Positions 17,072 through 26,054 are shown, numbered from the stretch's first letter. The stretch: DNA of 64,000 nucleotides from Thermopolyspora flexuosa (GCF_006716785.1 NZ_VFPQ01000001.1:4216001-4280000); one strand, 5' to 3'. The notes: a model not told the origin generated them from the letters alone. A program made the numbers and translations.

Positions 17072-18391
17072 GTGCCGTACCGCCTCACAGTGCTGGGAAC
17101 GGGATATCTGGGCGCCACGCACGCGGCGTGCATGGCGGACCTGGGCTTCGAGGTGCTCGGTCTCGACGTCGACGCCGCGAAGATCGCCCGGCTGCGGGCG
17201 GGGGATCTCCCGATCTACGAGCCGGGCCTGGACGAGCTGCTCAAACGGAACCTGGAGGCCGGCCGGCTGCGCTTCACCACCTCCTACGAGGAGGCCGCCG
17301 AGTTCGGGGACGTGCACTTCATCTGCGTGGGCACCCCGCAGAAGCCGGGCGAGTACGCGGCGGACACCTCCTACCTCGACGCGGTCGTCGAATCGCTCGC
17401 CCCGCACCTCACCCGCGAGTGCCTCGTGGTGGGCAAGAGCACGGTGCCGGTGGGCACCGCGGCCCGCCTCGCCGAGAAGCTGGTACGGCTCGCCCCGGCC
17501 GGCGAGCAGGTCGAGCTCGCCTGGAACCCGGAGTTCCTGCGCGAGGGCTACGCCGTCCGCGACACCCTGCACCCCGACCGGATCGTGATCGGCGTGGCCT
17601 CGGAGAAGGCCGAGAAGATCCTGCGCGAGGTCTACGCCCCGATGCTGACCGCGGGCGTGCCGCTGATCGTCACCGACTACCCGACCGCCGAGCTGGTGAA
17701 GACCGCGGCGAACGCCTTCCTCGCCACCAAGATCTCGTTCATCAACGCGATGGCCGAGGTGTGCGAGGCCGCCCACGCCGACGTCAAGCAGCTCTCCCTT
17801 GCGCTCTCCTACGACGAGCGCATCGGCGGCAAGTTCCTCAACCCCGGCCTCGGCTTCGGCGGCGGCTGCCTGCCCAAGGACATCCGGGCGTTCATGGCCC
17901 GCGCCGGGGAGCTCGGCGCCGACCAGGCGCTGTCGTTCCTCCGCGAGGTGGACGCGATCAACATGCGCCGCCGCGCCCGCATGGTCGACCTCGCCCGCGA
18001 GCTCGCCGGCGGGTCGTTCCACGGCTGCAACGTGGCCGTGCTCGGCGCCGCGTTCAAGCCGAACTCCGACGACATCCGCGACTCGCCCGCGCTCGACGTC
18101 GCGGTCAACATCCGCAACCAGGGCGGCCGGGTGCGGGTGTACGACCCGGTGGCGCTCGACAACGCGCGGCGCGCCCACCCCGAGCTCGAGTACGGCGAGT
18201 CCGCGTTCGACGTCGCCCGCGCCGCGCACGTGGTGCTGCTGCTCACCGAGTGGCAGGAGTTCGTCGAGCTCGACCCCGAGGAGCTGGGCCGGGTCGTGGC
18301 CGAGCGCAACATGGTCGACGGCCGCAACGCCCTCGACGCGGAGGCGTGGCGGGCCGCCGGGTGGCACTACCGCGCGCTGGGCCGTCCCTGA
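17072..18391 (+). CDS. ugd: UDP-glucose 6-dehydrogenase
   Basis: Protein of 439 residues. It has an N-terminal Rossmann domain (LTVLGTGYLGATHAACMADLG), the catalytic region ELVKTAANAFLATKISFINAM, and the nucleophile cysteine in LNPGLGFGGGCLPKDIRAF. The C-terminal UDP-binding domain includes LGAAFKPNSDDIRDSP. It converts UDP-glucose to UDP-glucuronate with two NAD+, feeding capsule or wall polysaccharides. The GTG at 17072 has the strong site AAGGAAGGAG. It is convergent with the next gene with only 2 bases between stops. Confidence 0.93.
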   Translation: MPYRLTVLGTGYLGATHAACMADLGFEVLGLDVDAAKIARLRAGDLPIYEPGLDELLKRNLEAGRLRFTTSYEEAAEFGDVHFICVGTPQKPGEYAADTSYLDAVVESLAPHLTRECLVVGKSTVPVGTAARLAEKLVRLAPAGEQVELAWNPEFLREGYAVRDTLHPDRIVIGVASEKAEKILREVYAPMLTAGVPLIVTDYPTAELVKTAANAFLATKISFINAMAEVCEAAHADVKQLSLALSYDERIGGKFLNPGLGFGGGCLPKDIRAFMARAGELGADQALSFLREVDAINMRRRARMVDLARELAGGSFHGCNVAVLGAAFKPNSDDIRDSPALDVAVNIRNQGGRVRVYDPVALDNARRAHPELEYGESAFDVARAAHVVLLLTEWQEFVELDPEELGRVVAERNMVDGRNALDAEAWRAAGWHYRALGRP

Positions 18392-18393
18392 CC

Positions 18394-19335
18394 TCACGGG
18401 CACCCCGGGTCCCGTCGGCGGTCCGGCCGGAAGAGGTCGACGCGGATCGATTCGTGATCGGGAAGCGCGATCGCCCGGGGCGGGCGGTCCCCTGCGGCGC
18501 AGACGGGGATCAGGAAGAACCTGTCGTTGGCGTGGATCAGCAGCCGCAGGCCCTCGTACCGGTAGCGGTAGCGCGCGGCCTCCCCCCGGGTCTGCCGTAG
18601 CGCGGTCTCCGTGACGCCGTCACCCTCGATGTGCAGCCGCTCGGGTGCGTACACGACCGCCCGCGGCAGGCCGTACGGGTCCGACAGCACGGCCCGCGCC
18701 GAGGCGTCCGCCTCCCCCAGCACGTAGTAGGCCACCCCCCAGATCAGGGTGAGGGCGAGCACGCAGACCAGGGCCACGGACCAGAAGGTGTACAGCAGGG
18801 GCGCCTCGGCCCGCAGCCGCAAGGCGCCGCGGCCGGTCAGGGTGTGCAGGCGGCGGGCGAGCGCGAGCAGCAGCACGCCGACGAGGATGCTGAGCGGGAC
18901 GACGGGAAACGCGACGTTGTAGCGCACCACCTCGACGGTCCCCGGGAACCCGAGCAGGCACGCGAGCACGCCGAGGCCCGTCGCCGCCCACGCCACCCGC
19001 CGGGCCGCCGTGGCGTGTCCGGCGATGCGCGAGAGGAACAGCACGTACGGGGGTCCCAGGAGCACGATCGCGAGCAGCGGCCACAGCAGCGGCCGGAACG
19101 TGGCGTCGGGGCTCTGCAACATGTAGTCCTGCGGGGAGAGGTCGAGGACGTCCGGCGTGAGGCCGTAGTGCCTGAGCCTCGCGTTCACCCACACGGACCC
19201 GAGGTAGATCATCAGCGCGGCGAGGACGGTCGTCGGCGCGACGATCGGAAGCAGCAACTGCCACAGGCGGGGCAGCTCCCCCGCCTGCGTGTTCCGATCC
19301 GTCTCGCCGCCTCGCGTTCCCGCCCTGCGCGGCAT
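18394..19335 (-). CDS. Multi-pass membrane protein of unknown function
   Basis: This 313-residue protein is not recognised. It has about five membrane helices at roughly residues 25-47, 75-97, 105-125, 135-160 and 185-207. A C-terminal soluble domain of about 100 residues follows, probably extracytoplasmic, with a basic YRYRYEGLRLLIHANDRFF segment. The ATG at 19335 lies 5 bases after the stop of the lipoprotein gene, so the two are co-transcribed and may act together at the membrane. An upstream extension of the frame to 19620 is a shadow of the lipoprotein gene. No catalytic motif is seen. Confidence 0.7.
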   Translation of the reverse strand: MPRRAGTRGGETDRNTQAGELPRLWQLLLPIVAPTTVLAALMIYLGSVWVNARLRHYGLTPDVLDLSPQDYMLQSPDATFRPLLWPLLAIVLLGPPYVLFLSRIAGHATAARRVAWAATGLGVLACLLGFPGTVEVVRYNVAFPVVPLSILVGVLLLALARRLHTLTGRGALRLRAEAPLLYTFWSVALVCVLALTLIWGVAYYVLGEADASARAVLSDPYGLPRAVVYAPERLHIEGDGVTETALRQTRGEAARYRYRYEGLRLLIHANDRFFLIPVCAAGDRPPRAIALPDHESIRVDLFRPDRRRDPGCP

Positions 19336-19340
19336 GGGCG

Positions 19341-20192
19341 TCAGTCCCCCTCCTGGCCGGGCCGCCCGCCGTCCGCGGGTCCCTCGCCCGGAGGCGCCTC
19401 GCCCGGGGGCGGCCGCTCGCCCGGCTCCTCGGTCACCGGCCCCTCGGACTGCGGCGCGTCGGTGGGCGGCTCCGGGCTCGGCGGGGAGGTGACGACGTCC
19501 GGCCCGGTGTCGTCCGGGCTCGGCGGCTCGCCGGTGTCCTCCGGCGAGGAGTCCGGCTCCCGTTCGGGCTCGGGCGCCTCGCACGGCAGCGTCGCGCCCT
19601 CCGGCCGTACGGCGGCGCACTTCTCCGCGTACCGCTCGGCGGCCTGCGGATCGACGGCGGAGAGCTTGTCGAGGGCGGCGCGTACGCCGTCGGCGTCCCC
19701 CTCGGCCGCGTATCCGACCACCTGCCCGCTGAACATCAGCGTCTCAAGCGGCGTGCGCACGGTCTGCGGCAGCTGCTCGCTCAGCCTCTCCGCCTCGCGC
19801 AGGTCGGCCAGCCCTTCGGAGACCAGCCCCAGGTTGATCTTCGCGACGCCGCCGCACAGCCGGCAGATCGCGAGCGTCTGCGGCGTGGCCCGTTCCGCCC
19901 GGCCGCCCAGGGACCCGGCGAGCGACCGCGGCATCGCCTGCTCCGCCTTCCGGTCCATGGAATCGGCCAGCGACCGGTACTCGCCGGCCCGCATCTTCGC
20001 CTCGCATTCCTTGAGCGCGGCGAAGCCGGCGCTCGGGATGCTCGCGCCGCCGTCCGGGGGGATGATCGACTCAGCGGGAAGCTCCACCTTCGCCTTGGCG
20101 GGGATCTCGCCCTCCCGATCGGCCCCTCCGCACCCGGCCGGCAGCATCAGGACGGCCACCGACGCGGCCAGGAACCGCCCCCATCTCCCCAC
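19341..20192 (-). CDS. Lipoprotein with a Pro/Glu-rich C-terminal tail
   Basis: Protein of about 283 residues. A short basic n-region (GRWGRFL), a hydrophobic core and the lipobox LPAGC predict a lipid-anchored exported protein. The middle part is helical with repeat-like segments (AGFAALKECEAKMRAGEY; LADLREAERLSEQLPQTVRT), suggestive of TPR-type packing. The last 80 residues are low-complexity Pro, Glu, Gly and Ser. I chose the GTG at 20192 because GGAG lies 6 bases upstream; TTG at 20210 and GTG at 20198 are in frame but badly spaced. It is co-transcribed with a membrane protein of unknown role. Function unknown. Confidence 0.75.
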   Translation of the reverse strand: MGRWGRFLAASVAVLMLPAGCGGADREGEIPAKAKVELPAESIIPPDGGASIPSAGFAALKECEAKMRAGEYRSLADSMDRKAEQAMPRSLAGSLGGRAERATPQTLAICRLCGGVAKINLGLVSEGLADLREAERLSEQLPQTVRTPLETLMFSGQVVGYAAEGDADGVRAALDKLSAVDPQAAERYAEKCAAVRPEGATLPCEAPEPEREPDSSPEDTGEPPSPDDTGPDVVTSPPSPEPPTDAPQSEGPVTEEPGERPPPGEAPPGEGPADGGRPGQEGD

Positions 20193-20259
20193 AGGCACCT
20201 CCGAGCCCAACGGACGGACATCGGTGGCATACCCTGCGGAATGGGTTGGACACGACCCG

Positions 20260-20814
20260 TTACGCGTCGCCCGATACCGCGCCGAGCGCCGCGGCCTCGG
20301 CGCGCAGCCGCTCCCCCTTGGCGTACGCCTGCTCCCGCAGCGACTCCTGGAACGCGGCCATCTTCGCGCGCAGCGCGGTGTCGGTGGCGGCGAGGATGCG
20401 TACGGCGAGCAGCCCGGCGTTGCGGGCGTTGCCCACGGCCACCGTGGCGACCGGCACGCCGGCGGGCATCTGCACGATCGACAGCAGCGAGTCGAGGCCG
20501 TCGAGGTGCTTGAGCGGCACCGGGACGCCGATCACCGGCAGCGGGGTGACCGAGGCGAGCATGCCCGGCAGGTGGGCGGCGCCGCCCGCCCCCGCGATGA
20601 TCACCTGGAGGCCGCGGCCCGCCGCGCGGGAGCCGTACTCGATCATCTCGTGCGGCATGCGGTGGGCCGAGACCACGTCGGCCTCGAACGGCACGCCGAA
20701 CTCGGTGAGCGCCTCGGCGGCCTGGCGCATCACCGGCCAGTCCGAGTCGCTGCCCATCACGATGCCGACCCGGGCGGCCCCGGGGGCGCTCTCAGGGGTG
20801 CTCGCGGTGGTCAT
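20260..20814 (-). CDS. purE: 5-(carboxyamino)imidazole ribonucleotide mutase
   Basis: Protein of 184 residues matching class I Pur[13 protein letters not shown] at the N-terminus, [11 protein letters not shown] with the active-site histidine, and [14 protein letters not shown]. It moves the carboxylate of N5-CAIR to C4 giving CAIR in purine synthesis. The ATG at 20814 lies 2 bases after the purK stop, so the two are an operon and act in sequence. The GDA tail ends normally. Confidence 0.95.
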   Translation of the reverse strand: MTTASTPESAPGAARVGIVMGSDSDWPVMRQAAEALTEFGVPFEADVVSAHRMPHEMIEYGSRAAGRGLQVIIAGAGGAAHLPGMLASVTPLPVIGVPVPLKHLDGLDSLLSIVQMPAGVPVATVAVGNARNAGLLAVRILAATDTALRAKMAAFQESLREQAYAKGERLRAEAAALGAVSGDA

Positions 20815-20816
20815 GG

Positions 20817-22034
20817 TCAGACGTACTCCCCCGTGGCCAGATAGACGGCGGCGTGGCGGGCGCGGGCCCGCACCTCCTCCAGGTCGGTGCCGACCGCGGT
20901 GACGTGGCCGATCTTGCGGCCGGGCCGTACCCGCTTGCCGTAGAAGTGCACCTTCACCCGCGGGTCGTGCGCCATCACGTGCTCGTAGCGGGAGAACACG
21001 TCCGGGTCGGAACCGCCGAGCACGTTCGCCATCACCACCACCGGGGCGGTCATCTCGGGCGAGCCGAGCGGCAGGTCGAGGATCGCGCGCAGGTGCTGCT
21101 CGAACTGCGAGGTGCGGGAGCCCTCGATCGTCCAGTGGCCGCTGTTGTGCGGGCGCATCGCGAGCTCGTTCACCACCACCGAGCCGTCGGCGAGCTGGAA
21201 CATCTCGACCGCGAGCAGCCCGGTCACGCCGAGCTCGCGGGCCACGGTGAGCGCGACGCGCTGGGCGTTCGCCGCGTGCTCGGGGTCGATCCCGGGGGCG
21301 GGCGCGAGCACCTCGACGCAGATGCCGTCGCGCTGCACGGTCTCCACGACCGGGTAGCTCACCCCCTGGCCGTGCGGGGATCGGGCGACCAGCACCGCGA
21401 CCTCGCGCTCGAACGGCACGAACGCCTCGGCGAGCACCGCCGTGCCGGTGGCGAGCACCTCGCCCGCCTCCTCGGCGTCCGCGCACACCCACACGCCCTT
21501 GCCGTCGTAGCCGCCGCGCACCGCCTTGAGCACGACCGGCCAGCCGTGCTCCTCGGCGAACGCCTCGACCGCGGCGAGCGAGTCCACCGGCGCCCACGCC
21601 GGGCACGGCACGCCGAGGTCGCTCAGCCGCCGCCGCATCGCCAGCTTGTCCTGGGCGTGCACGAGCGCGTCCGCGCCGGGCCGTACCGGAAGGCCGGCCG
21701 CCTCCAGGGCCCGGATGTGCTCGGTGGGCACGTGCTCGTGGTCGAAGGTGATCACATCGCAGCCCTTGGCGAAGGCGCGCAGGTCGGCGAGGTCGCGGTG
21801 ATCGCCGAGGCGCACGTCGGCGACCACGCGCGCCGCGCTCTCGTCGCGCGCGTTCGCCAGCACGCGCAGCTCCACGCCGAGCGCGATCGCGGCCTGCTGG
21901 GTCATGCGGGCGAGCTGCCCGGCCCCCACCATGCCGACCACCGGCCCGAGCGGCGCCGCGAGGTCGCGGGCGTCGCGGGGCAGCGGGGCGTCGGCGCCGG
22001 AGGCCATGTCGCCGCTGGTGGTTGGACCTGTCAC
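20817..22034 (-). CDS. purK: 5-(carboxyamino)imidazole ribonucleotide synthase
   Basis: Protein of about 405 residues of the ATP-grasp family. It opens [22 protein letters not shown], has the [13 protein letters not shown] and [17 protein letters not shown] segments, and carries the ATP-grasp core ([36 protein letters not shown]). It joins AIR, bicarbonate and ATP to N5-CAIR, the substrate of PurE. I chose the GTG at 22034 ([12 protein letters not shown]); the reading frame continues upstream but into a promoter-like spacer. Promoters for purEK and gtrA probably lie in the divergent gap 22035-22254. Confidence 0.93.
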   Translation of the reverse strand: MTGPTTSGDMASGADAPLPRDARDLAAPLGPVVGMVGAGQLARMTQQAAIALGVELRVLANARDESAARVVADVRLGDHRDLADLRAFAKGCDVITFDHEHVPTEHIRALEAAGLPVRPGADALVHAQDKLAMRRRLSDLGVPCPAWAPVDSLAAVEAFAEEHGWPVVLKAVRGGYDGKGVWVCADAEEAGEVLATGTAVLAEAFVPFEREVAVLVARSPHGQGVSYPVVETVQRDGICVEVLAPAPGIDPEHAANAQRVALTVARELGVTGLLAVEMFQLADGSVVVNELAMRPHNSGHWTIEGSRTSQFEQHLRAILDLPLGSPEMTAPVVVMANVLGGSDPDVFSRYEHVMAHDPRVKVHFYGKRVRPGRKIGHVTAVGTDLEEVRARARHAAVYLATGEYV

Positions 22035-22254
22035 GAGATCCCAGCCTAGCCGAGGCGGGAAAACGCCCTCCGCGGTGTGCCCCGCCCGGCGGGACCCCGC
22101 TCCGGCGCCGCCTCGGGGCCCGGCCGAAACATCTCGGTACGCCTTCTTTAGCGCTTCTCCGCCCGAGAGTGCCCCCCGCCCCCGGTAGCCTGGTGGCAAC
22201 CGGCTCCGACGTGAGCGATCGTCAACCCCGGTGAGGAAAGGAATCACGCCCACC

Positions 22255-22815
22255 GTGCAACTGGTCCGACGGCTGTACGAGCGCTTCTCCGAACTCGTGC
22301 ATGAGATGGCGAAGTTCGGCACGGTCGGAGCCGCGATGTTCGTCCTCGACTGGGGCTGCACGAACTTTCTGCGGTACGGCCTGCACCTGGGGCCGCTCAC
22401 GTCCAAGGTGATCGCCACGGTCATCGCGGCGACCTGCTCGTACCTGCTCAACCGCTACTGGACCTGGCGGCACCGGGAGAAGTCCGGCCTGGCCCGCGAG
22501 TACTTCCTGTTCTTCCTGCTCAACGGCATCGGGCTGCTGATCGCGCTGCTCGTGATCGGCTTCGTGGAGTACACGCTCAAGCTGCAGACCGCGCTCGCCT
22601 ACAACATCTCCATCGTGCTGGGGAACGGGCTCGGCACGCTGTTCCGCTTCTGGTCGTACAAGAAGTGGGTGTTCCTGCCCGCGGACATGCCGCCGGTCGA
22701 CCCGCACACCGGCCTGCCCGAGGCCGAGAACTCGGGTCACGACGAGTCCGCGGCGCCCGCGCACCTGCCGGCGGCCGAGGTCCGCGCCGCGGGCAGGCAG
22801 CCCGAAGCCTCCTGA
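22255..22815 (+). CDS. GtrA-family membrane protein
   Basis: Protein of about 186 residues with four membrane helices between residues 15 and 140. The GtrA signature MAKFGTVGAAMFVLDWG and the late FRFWSYKKWVF are plain. The family flips or assists polyprenyl-phosphate sugars across the membrane during glycosylation of envelope polymers. Two GTG starts compete: 22255 (used here) lies about 12 bases after GGAAAGGAA, while 22231 has no ribosome site. The long charged tail after residue 145 is unusual for the family but common in actinomycete copies. It is divergent from purK and convergent with the sensor kinase gene. Confidence 0.85.
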   Translation: MQLVRRLYERFSELVHEMAKFGTVGAAMFVLDWGCTNFLRYGLHLGPLTSKVIATVIAATCSYLLNRYWTWRHREKSGLAREYFLFFLLNGIGLLIALLVIGFVEYTLKLQTALAYNISIVLGNGLGTLFRFWSYKKWVFLPADMPPVDPHTGLPEAENSGHDESAAPAHLPAAEVRAAGRQPEAS

Positions 22816-23007
22816 GCACGGCGCTCCCTCCCGGCACGCTCAGGTCGGCGCGGCACACCGTCCACGACCGGTGCCGGGCGCGGTCCGGCCACCGGTCGGG
22901 CATGTCGCGGTCGGCCGTCCGGCCGCGCGTGTTCGGCCGGCCGTCTTCGGCCGGGCACGGCCGGGCCGGAGGGGTACGGCCCGGGCCTGCGCGGACCGCC
23001 CGGGCGG

Positions 23008-24282
23008 TCAGGCCGGGCCGCTGACCACGCGGTAGCGCTCCCGGTCGCCCACCGGGCGCAGGAAGACGGCGAAGGCCGCGGGGCAACGCCGTACCAGCTC
23101 CAGGCGTCCCCCGTCGGCGACCGCCAGGGTGCGGGCGAGGGTGAGGCCGAGACCGGTGCCGCCGCCGCCGCTGACGTTGCGCTCGAAGATGCGGCCGGCG
23201 AGCTCGTCCGGCACGCCGGGTCCCTCGTCGGCGACCTCGATCACGATGGAACGCTCCACACTCGTCGTGGTGATCGTGACCGTTCCGGCGCCGTGCTCGA
23301 GGGAGTTCTCCAGCAGGGTGGAGATGACCTGGCTGAGGCCGCCCTCGGTGGCGAGCGCGCTCAGCCCGCGCTCACCCGTGAGCACGAGCCTGCGCCCGGC
23401 CCTGCGGAAGGCGGGCTCCCACTCGGTCATCTGCTGCTTAAGGATGGTGTCCACCTCAAGCGGCTCGGCCTGCGCGTGGCGCTGCCGCCGGGCGGCGGCG
23501 AGCAGCTCGTCGATCACGGCGGTGAGCCGCTCGACCTGCACGATCGCGGCCTCGCCCTCCTCCCGGACCACGGCGGGCTGGTCGGCGGCGGCGACGATCT
23601 CCTCCAGGCGCATGGTCAGCCCGGTCAGCGGGGTGCGGAGCTGGTGGGACGCGTCGGTGGCGAACTCCCGCTCCCTGCCGAGCAGCTCGGAGATGCGCGT
23701 CGCACTGCGGTCGAGCACCTCCGCCACCCGGTCCAGCTCCGGGATGCCGTAGCGGTGCCTGCTGGGCCGGGCGTCGCCGGAGCCGAGCCGCTCCGCGATC
23801 GCGCCCAGGTCCTGCAGCGGCAGCACGAGACGGCGCGACTGCACGATCGCCAGCCCGACGGCGACGGCGAGCGCCGCGAGCGCGAGCACCACGATGAACA
23901 GCAGGCGTGCCCGCACCTCGGCCTCGACCTGGCCGCCGTCCCGGGTCACCCGGACGTAGACCCCGCTCTCGGACTGCACCTCCTCGGTGATCTGGCGGTC
24001 CTCGGGCGGAGCCGTACCGGCGACGACCGGTTCCTGCCCGGTGACGAAGATCTGGATGTAGCGGTCGGGGTAGTCCCGCTCCAGATGCTGCGCCGTGACC
24101 GGGCGCTCCCCGGTCATGCGGGCATACTCCATCGCCCCGAGCAGTCGCGTCGCCTCGGCCCGCAGCTCCTGGACGGCCTCGTCATAGATGAGGCGGCTGA
24201 CCACCACCCCCAGGGGCACCCCCAGGAGCAACACCGCTATGGCCGCGACGACCAGCGTGGAGGAGAGCAGACGCCGCCGCAC
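23008..24282 (-). CDS. draK: Sensor histidine kinase, DraK-like
   Basis: Protein of 424 residues: a membrane helix at about 7-29, an extracellular sensor domain of about 95 residues, a second helix at 127-147, a HAMP linker, and a HisKA dimer domain with the phosphoacceptor H213 in FATDASHQLRTPLTG. The HATPase has ENSLEHGAG, DEGPGVPDE and GGTGLGLTLARTLA. The GTG at 24282 starts 9 bases after the response-regulator stop, so the pair is one operon. As I recall, draRK of Streptomyces coelicolor lies by purEK and a gtrA gene as here, so the name rests on synteny and family likeness. DraK is reported to sense extracellular pH; whether this one does is unknown. Confidence 0.82.
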   Translation of the reverse strand: MRRRLLSSTLVVAAIAVLLLGVPLGVVVSRLIYDEAVQELRAEATRLLGAMEYARMTGERPVTAQHLERDYPDRYIQIFVTGQEPVVAGTAPPEDRQITEEVQSESGVYVRVTRDGGQVEAEVRARLLFIVVLALAALAVAVGLAIVQSRRLVLPLQDLGAIAERLGSGDARPSRHRYGIPELDRVAEVLDRSATRISELLGREREFATDASHQLRTPLTGLTMRLEEIVAAADQPAVVREEGEAAIVQVERLTAVIDELLAAARRQRHAQAEPLEVDTILKQQMTEWEPAFRRAGRRLVLTGERGLSALATEGGLSQVISTLLENSLEHGAGTVTITTTSVERSIVIEVADEGPGVPDELAGRIFERNVSGGGGTGLGLTLARTLAVADGGRLELVRRCPAAFAVFLRPVGDRERYRVVSGPA

Positions 24283-24290
24283 CCGCCCCC

Positions 24291-24959
24291 CTAGTCACGC
24301 TCGAACCGGAAACCGACTCCCCGGACGGTCGTGATGTACCTGGGCTTCGCCGCGTCGTCACCGAGCTTGCGGCGGAGCCAGGAGATGTGCATGTCGAGCG
24401 TCTTGGTGGAACCCCACCAGTTCGTGTCCCACACCTCCCGCATGATCTGTTCCCGCGTCACGACCTTGCCGGCGTCCCGCACGAGCACGCGCAGCAGGTC
24501 GAATTCCTTGGTGGTGAGGTGCAGCTCCTTGTCGCCCAGCCAGGCCCTGCGGGAGTCGGCGTCGATGCGCACTCCCTGCACGACGGGCGTCTCGGAGGTG
24601 CCGCGCCGGAGCAGCGCCCGTACCCGGGCGAGCAGCTCGGCGAGACGGAACGGTTTGGTGACGTAGTCGTCGGCCCCGGCGTCGAGACCGACCACGGTGT
24701 CCACCTCGTCGACCCGTGCGGTCAGGATGAGCACGGGCGTGCCGTGACCCTCGGCGCGGAGGCGGCGGGCGACCTCAAGCCCGTCCATCTCCGGCAGCCC
24801 CAGGTCCAGAACGATGAGATCGACGCCACCGGACAGAGCCCTCTCCAGGGCCTGCGGGCCGTCGGGGCTCACCTCCACCTGATAGCCCTCACGGCGCAGT
24901 GCACGCGCCAACGGCTCAGAGATCGAGGTGTCGTCCTCGGCGAGAAGTACGCAGGTCAT
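24291..24959 (-). CDS. draR: OmpR/PhoB-type response regulator, DraR-like
   Basis: Protein of 222 residues. The receiver has acidic residues D9-D10, the phosphoacceptor D52 (LIVLDLGLPEMDG) and K in DDYVTKPF. The C-terminal winged helix (ELHLTTKEFDLLRVLV, then MHISWLRRKLGDDAAKPRYI) binds DNA as a tandem dimer. The ATG at 24959 begins the operon draR-draK. Upstream lie three TTGACC (GGTCAA on the coding strand) repeats at 11- and 12-base steps, which suit head-to-tail binding of an OmpR-type regulator and suggest autoregulation. In Streptomyces the DraR homologue controls antibiotic pathways; targets here are unknown. Confidence 0.87.
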   Translation of the reverse strand: MTCVLLAEDDTSISEPLARALRREGYQVEVSPDGPQALERALSGGVDLIVLDLGLPEMDGLEVARRLRAEGHGTPVLILTARVDEVDTVVGLDAGADDYVTKPFRLAELLARVRALLRRGTSETPVVQGVRIDADSRRAWLGDKELHLTTKEFDLLRVLVRDAGKVVTREQIMREVWDTNWWGSTKTLDMHISWLRRKLGDDAAKPRYITTVRGVGFRFERD

Positions 24960-25009
24960 AAGCCGATCGTATGACCTTAGGCGATCGTTTCCCGGCTACA
25001 GCGCGCGGT

Positions 25010-25038
25010 TTGACCAGCCGTTGACCTATTGATTGACC
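25010..25038. promoter_or_regulatory. Three TTGACC direct repeats, candidate response-regulator box
   Basis: TTGACC at 25010-25015, 25021-25026 and 25033-25038, i.e. at 11- and 12-base intervals (one helical turn each). They stand 51-79 bases upstream of the draR start. On the draR strand they read GGTCAA. Confidence 0.55.
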
Positions 25039-25078
25039 TGCGCAAACTCAGACAAATGAGCGACACCTAGGGTGTATC

Positions 25079-25096
25079 GCCGGGGGTTCGCCCGGC
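25079..25096 (-). terminator. Stem-loop downstream of bfr
   Basis: GCCGGG / CCCGGC 6-bp stem with a 6-base loop, 22 bases beyond the bfr stop at 25118. Weak but well placed to end the bfd-bfr transcript before the draR promoter. Confidence 0.4.
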
Positions 25097-25117
25097 CCTG
25101 ACGGGGGCGGCGGACGG

Positions 25118-25606
25118 CTAGTCGTCGTCCGCCGAACGGGGCTCGGCGTACCGCTGGAGGTACAGCCGCTCGCCGAGGCTCTCGACCAGCTCCAGCTCGG
25201 TCTCGAGGTAGTCGATGTGCCGCTCCTCGTCCTCGAGGATGTCCTCGAAGATCCGCGCGGAGGTGATGTCTCCCTTCTCGCGCATGATGCGGATGCCGCT
25301 GCGCAGCCGGTCGACGACGCCGAGCTCCAGGTCGAGGTCGGCCCGGATCTGCTCGGGCACGGTCTGGCCGATGTGCAGGGTGTTGAGCTTCTGGTAGTTC
25401 GGCAGGCCCTCGAGGAACAGGATGCGGTCGGTGAGCCGCTCGGCGTGGCGCATCTCGTCGATCGACTCGGCCCGCGTGTAGGCGGCAAGGCGCGTGTAGC
25501 CCCAGTTCTCCTGCATCTTCGCGTGCAGGAAGTACTGGTTGATCGCGGTCAGCTCCGAGGTGAGCTGCTCGTTGAGCAGTGTGATGATCTCCGGGTCGCC
25601 CTGCAT
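25118..25606 (-). CDS. bfr: Bacterioferritin
   Basis: Protein of 162 residues. All ferroxidase ligands are present: E18, E51, H54, E94, E127 and H130, and M52 is the usual haem ligand. Twenty-four subunits form a shell that oxidises Fe(II) and stores Fe(III) in the cytosol. The ATG at 25606 has GAAGAAGAGG upstream. It lies 82 bases downstream of bfd on the same strand. Whether it reads through from the iron-box promoter of bfd or has its own promoter in 25607-25688 is not clear. The acidic tail EPRSADDD is not conserved in the family. Confidence 0.95.
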   Translation of the reverse strand: MQGDPEIITLLNEQLTSELTAINQYFLHAKMQENWGYTRLAAYTRAESIDEMRHAERLTDRILFLEGLPNYQKLNTLHIGQTVPEQIRADLDLELGVVDRLRSGIRIMREKGDITSARIFEDILEDEERHIDYLETELELVESLGERLYLQRYAEPRSADDD

Positions 25607-25688
25607 GTGGCCTCTTCTTCGCGATGGTGGGGGGCGTGGTGCCTCATCGCCTGACCGCCGGCGGCGCAGACGACCCCGTTGTCATTCC

Positions 25689-25868
25689 CTAGGACGCGGC
25701 CGCCAACTCCGTGTTGCGCTTCAACATCGCGCATATTCTCCGTATGCAGATCGCACAGTCACTTCCCGCGCCGGTGGCGTCGCGAATCTGCTTCGCGCTC
25801 TTCGCGCCGGCCGCGATGCACTCGTTGATCTCGCTCTCGGTCACGGCTCGGCAGACGCAGGCGTACAT
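25689..25868 (-). CDS. bfd: Bacterioferritin-associated ferredoxin, [2Fe-2S]
   Basis: Small protein of 59 residues. The cluster cysteines are C4, C6 (CVC), C38 and C41 (CAIC), the C-x-C...C-x2-C spacing of the BFD fold. Bfd reduces bacterioferritin to free stored iron when iron is short. The ATG at 25868 begins MYACVCRAVTESE, the usual BFD opening, whereas an in-frame start at 25946 would cross the iron box. The IdeR-type box 50 bases upstream implies repression when iron is plentiful, in line with this role. Confidence 0.92.
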   Translation of the reverse strand: MYACVCRAVTESEINECIAAGAKSAKQIRDATGAGSDCAICIRRICAMLKRNTELAAAS

Positions 25869-25917
25869 GGCGCGCTTGAGGCCTTTCGCGTACGGAGGTC
25901 GGGCACGGCCCGCTTGC

Positions 25918-25936
25918 TTAGGTAAGGCAAGCCTAA
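25918..25936 (-). promoter_or_regulatory. IdeR/DmdR iron box upstream of bfd
   Basis: TTAGGTAAGGCAAGCCTAA matches the actinobacterial DtxR-family consensus TTAGGTTAGGCTAACCTAA at 16 of 19 positions, with both outer arms intact. It lies 50 bases before the bfd ATG, suited to block transcription when the regulator holds Fe(II). Confidence 0.8.
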
Positions 25937-26012
25937 GATAGCGCACCCGGACAACGCCTCACCAGCAGGGTCCGGTCATCGTGCGCCAAAGGGTTTCCGT
26001 GCCCGACCTCCT

Positions 26013-26054
26013 GCGCGCGGCCTCCTGCACGCGGCCTCCTGCACGCGGCCACCT
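26013..26054. repeat. Three tandem copies of a 14-bp unit (GCACGCGGCCTCCT)
   Basis: Copies at 26013-26026, 26027-26040 and 26041-26054 differ at one position each from the unit. They sit in the 228-base spacer between the end of mscR and the bfd promoter, where no gene is seen. The array is too short and has no unique spacers, so it is not CRISPR-like; probably a small minisatellite. Confidence 0.7.

Noticed and set aside
26013-26054. Tandem repeats as a CRISPR array
   Set aside because: Units are 14 bp and directly adjoining, with no spacers and no cas genes.
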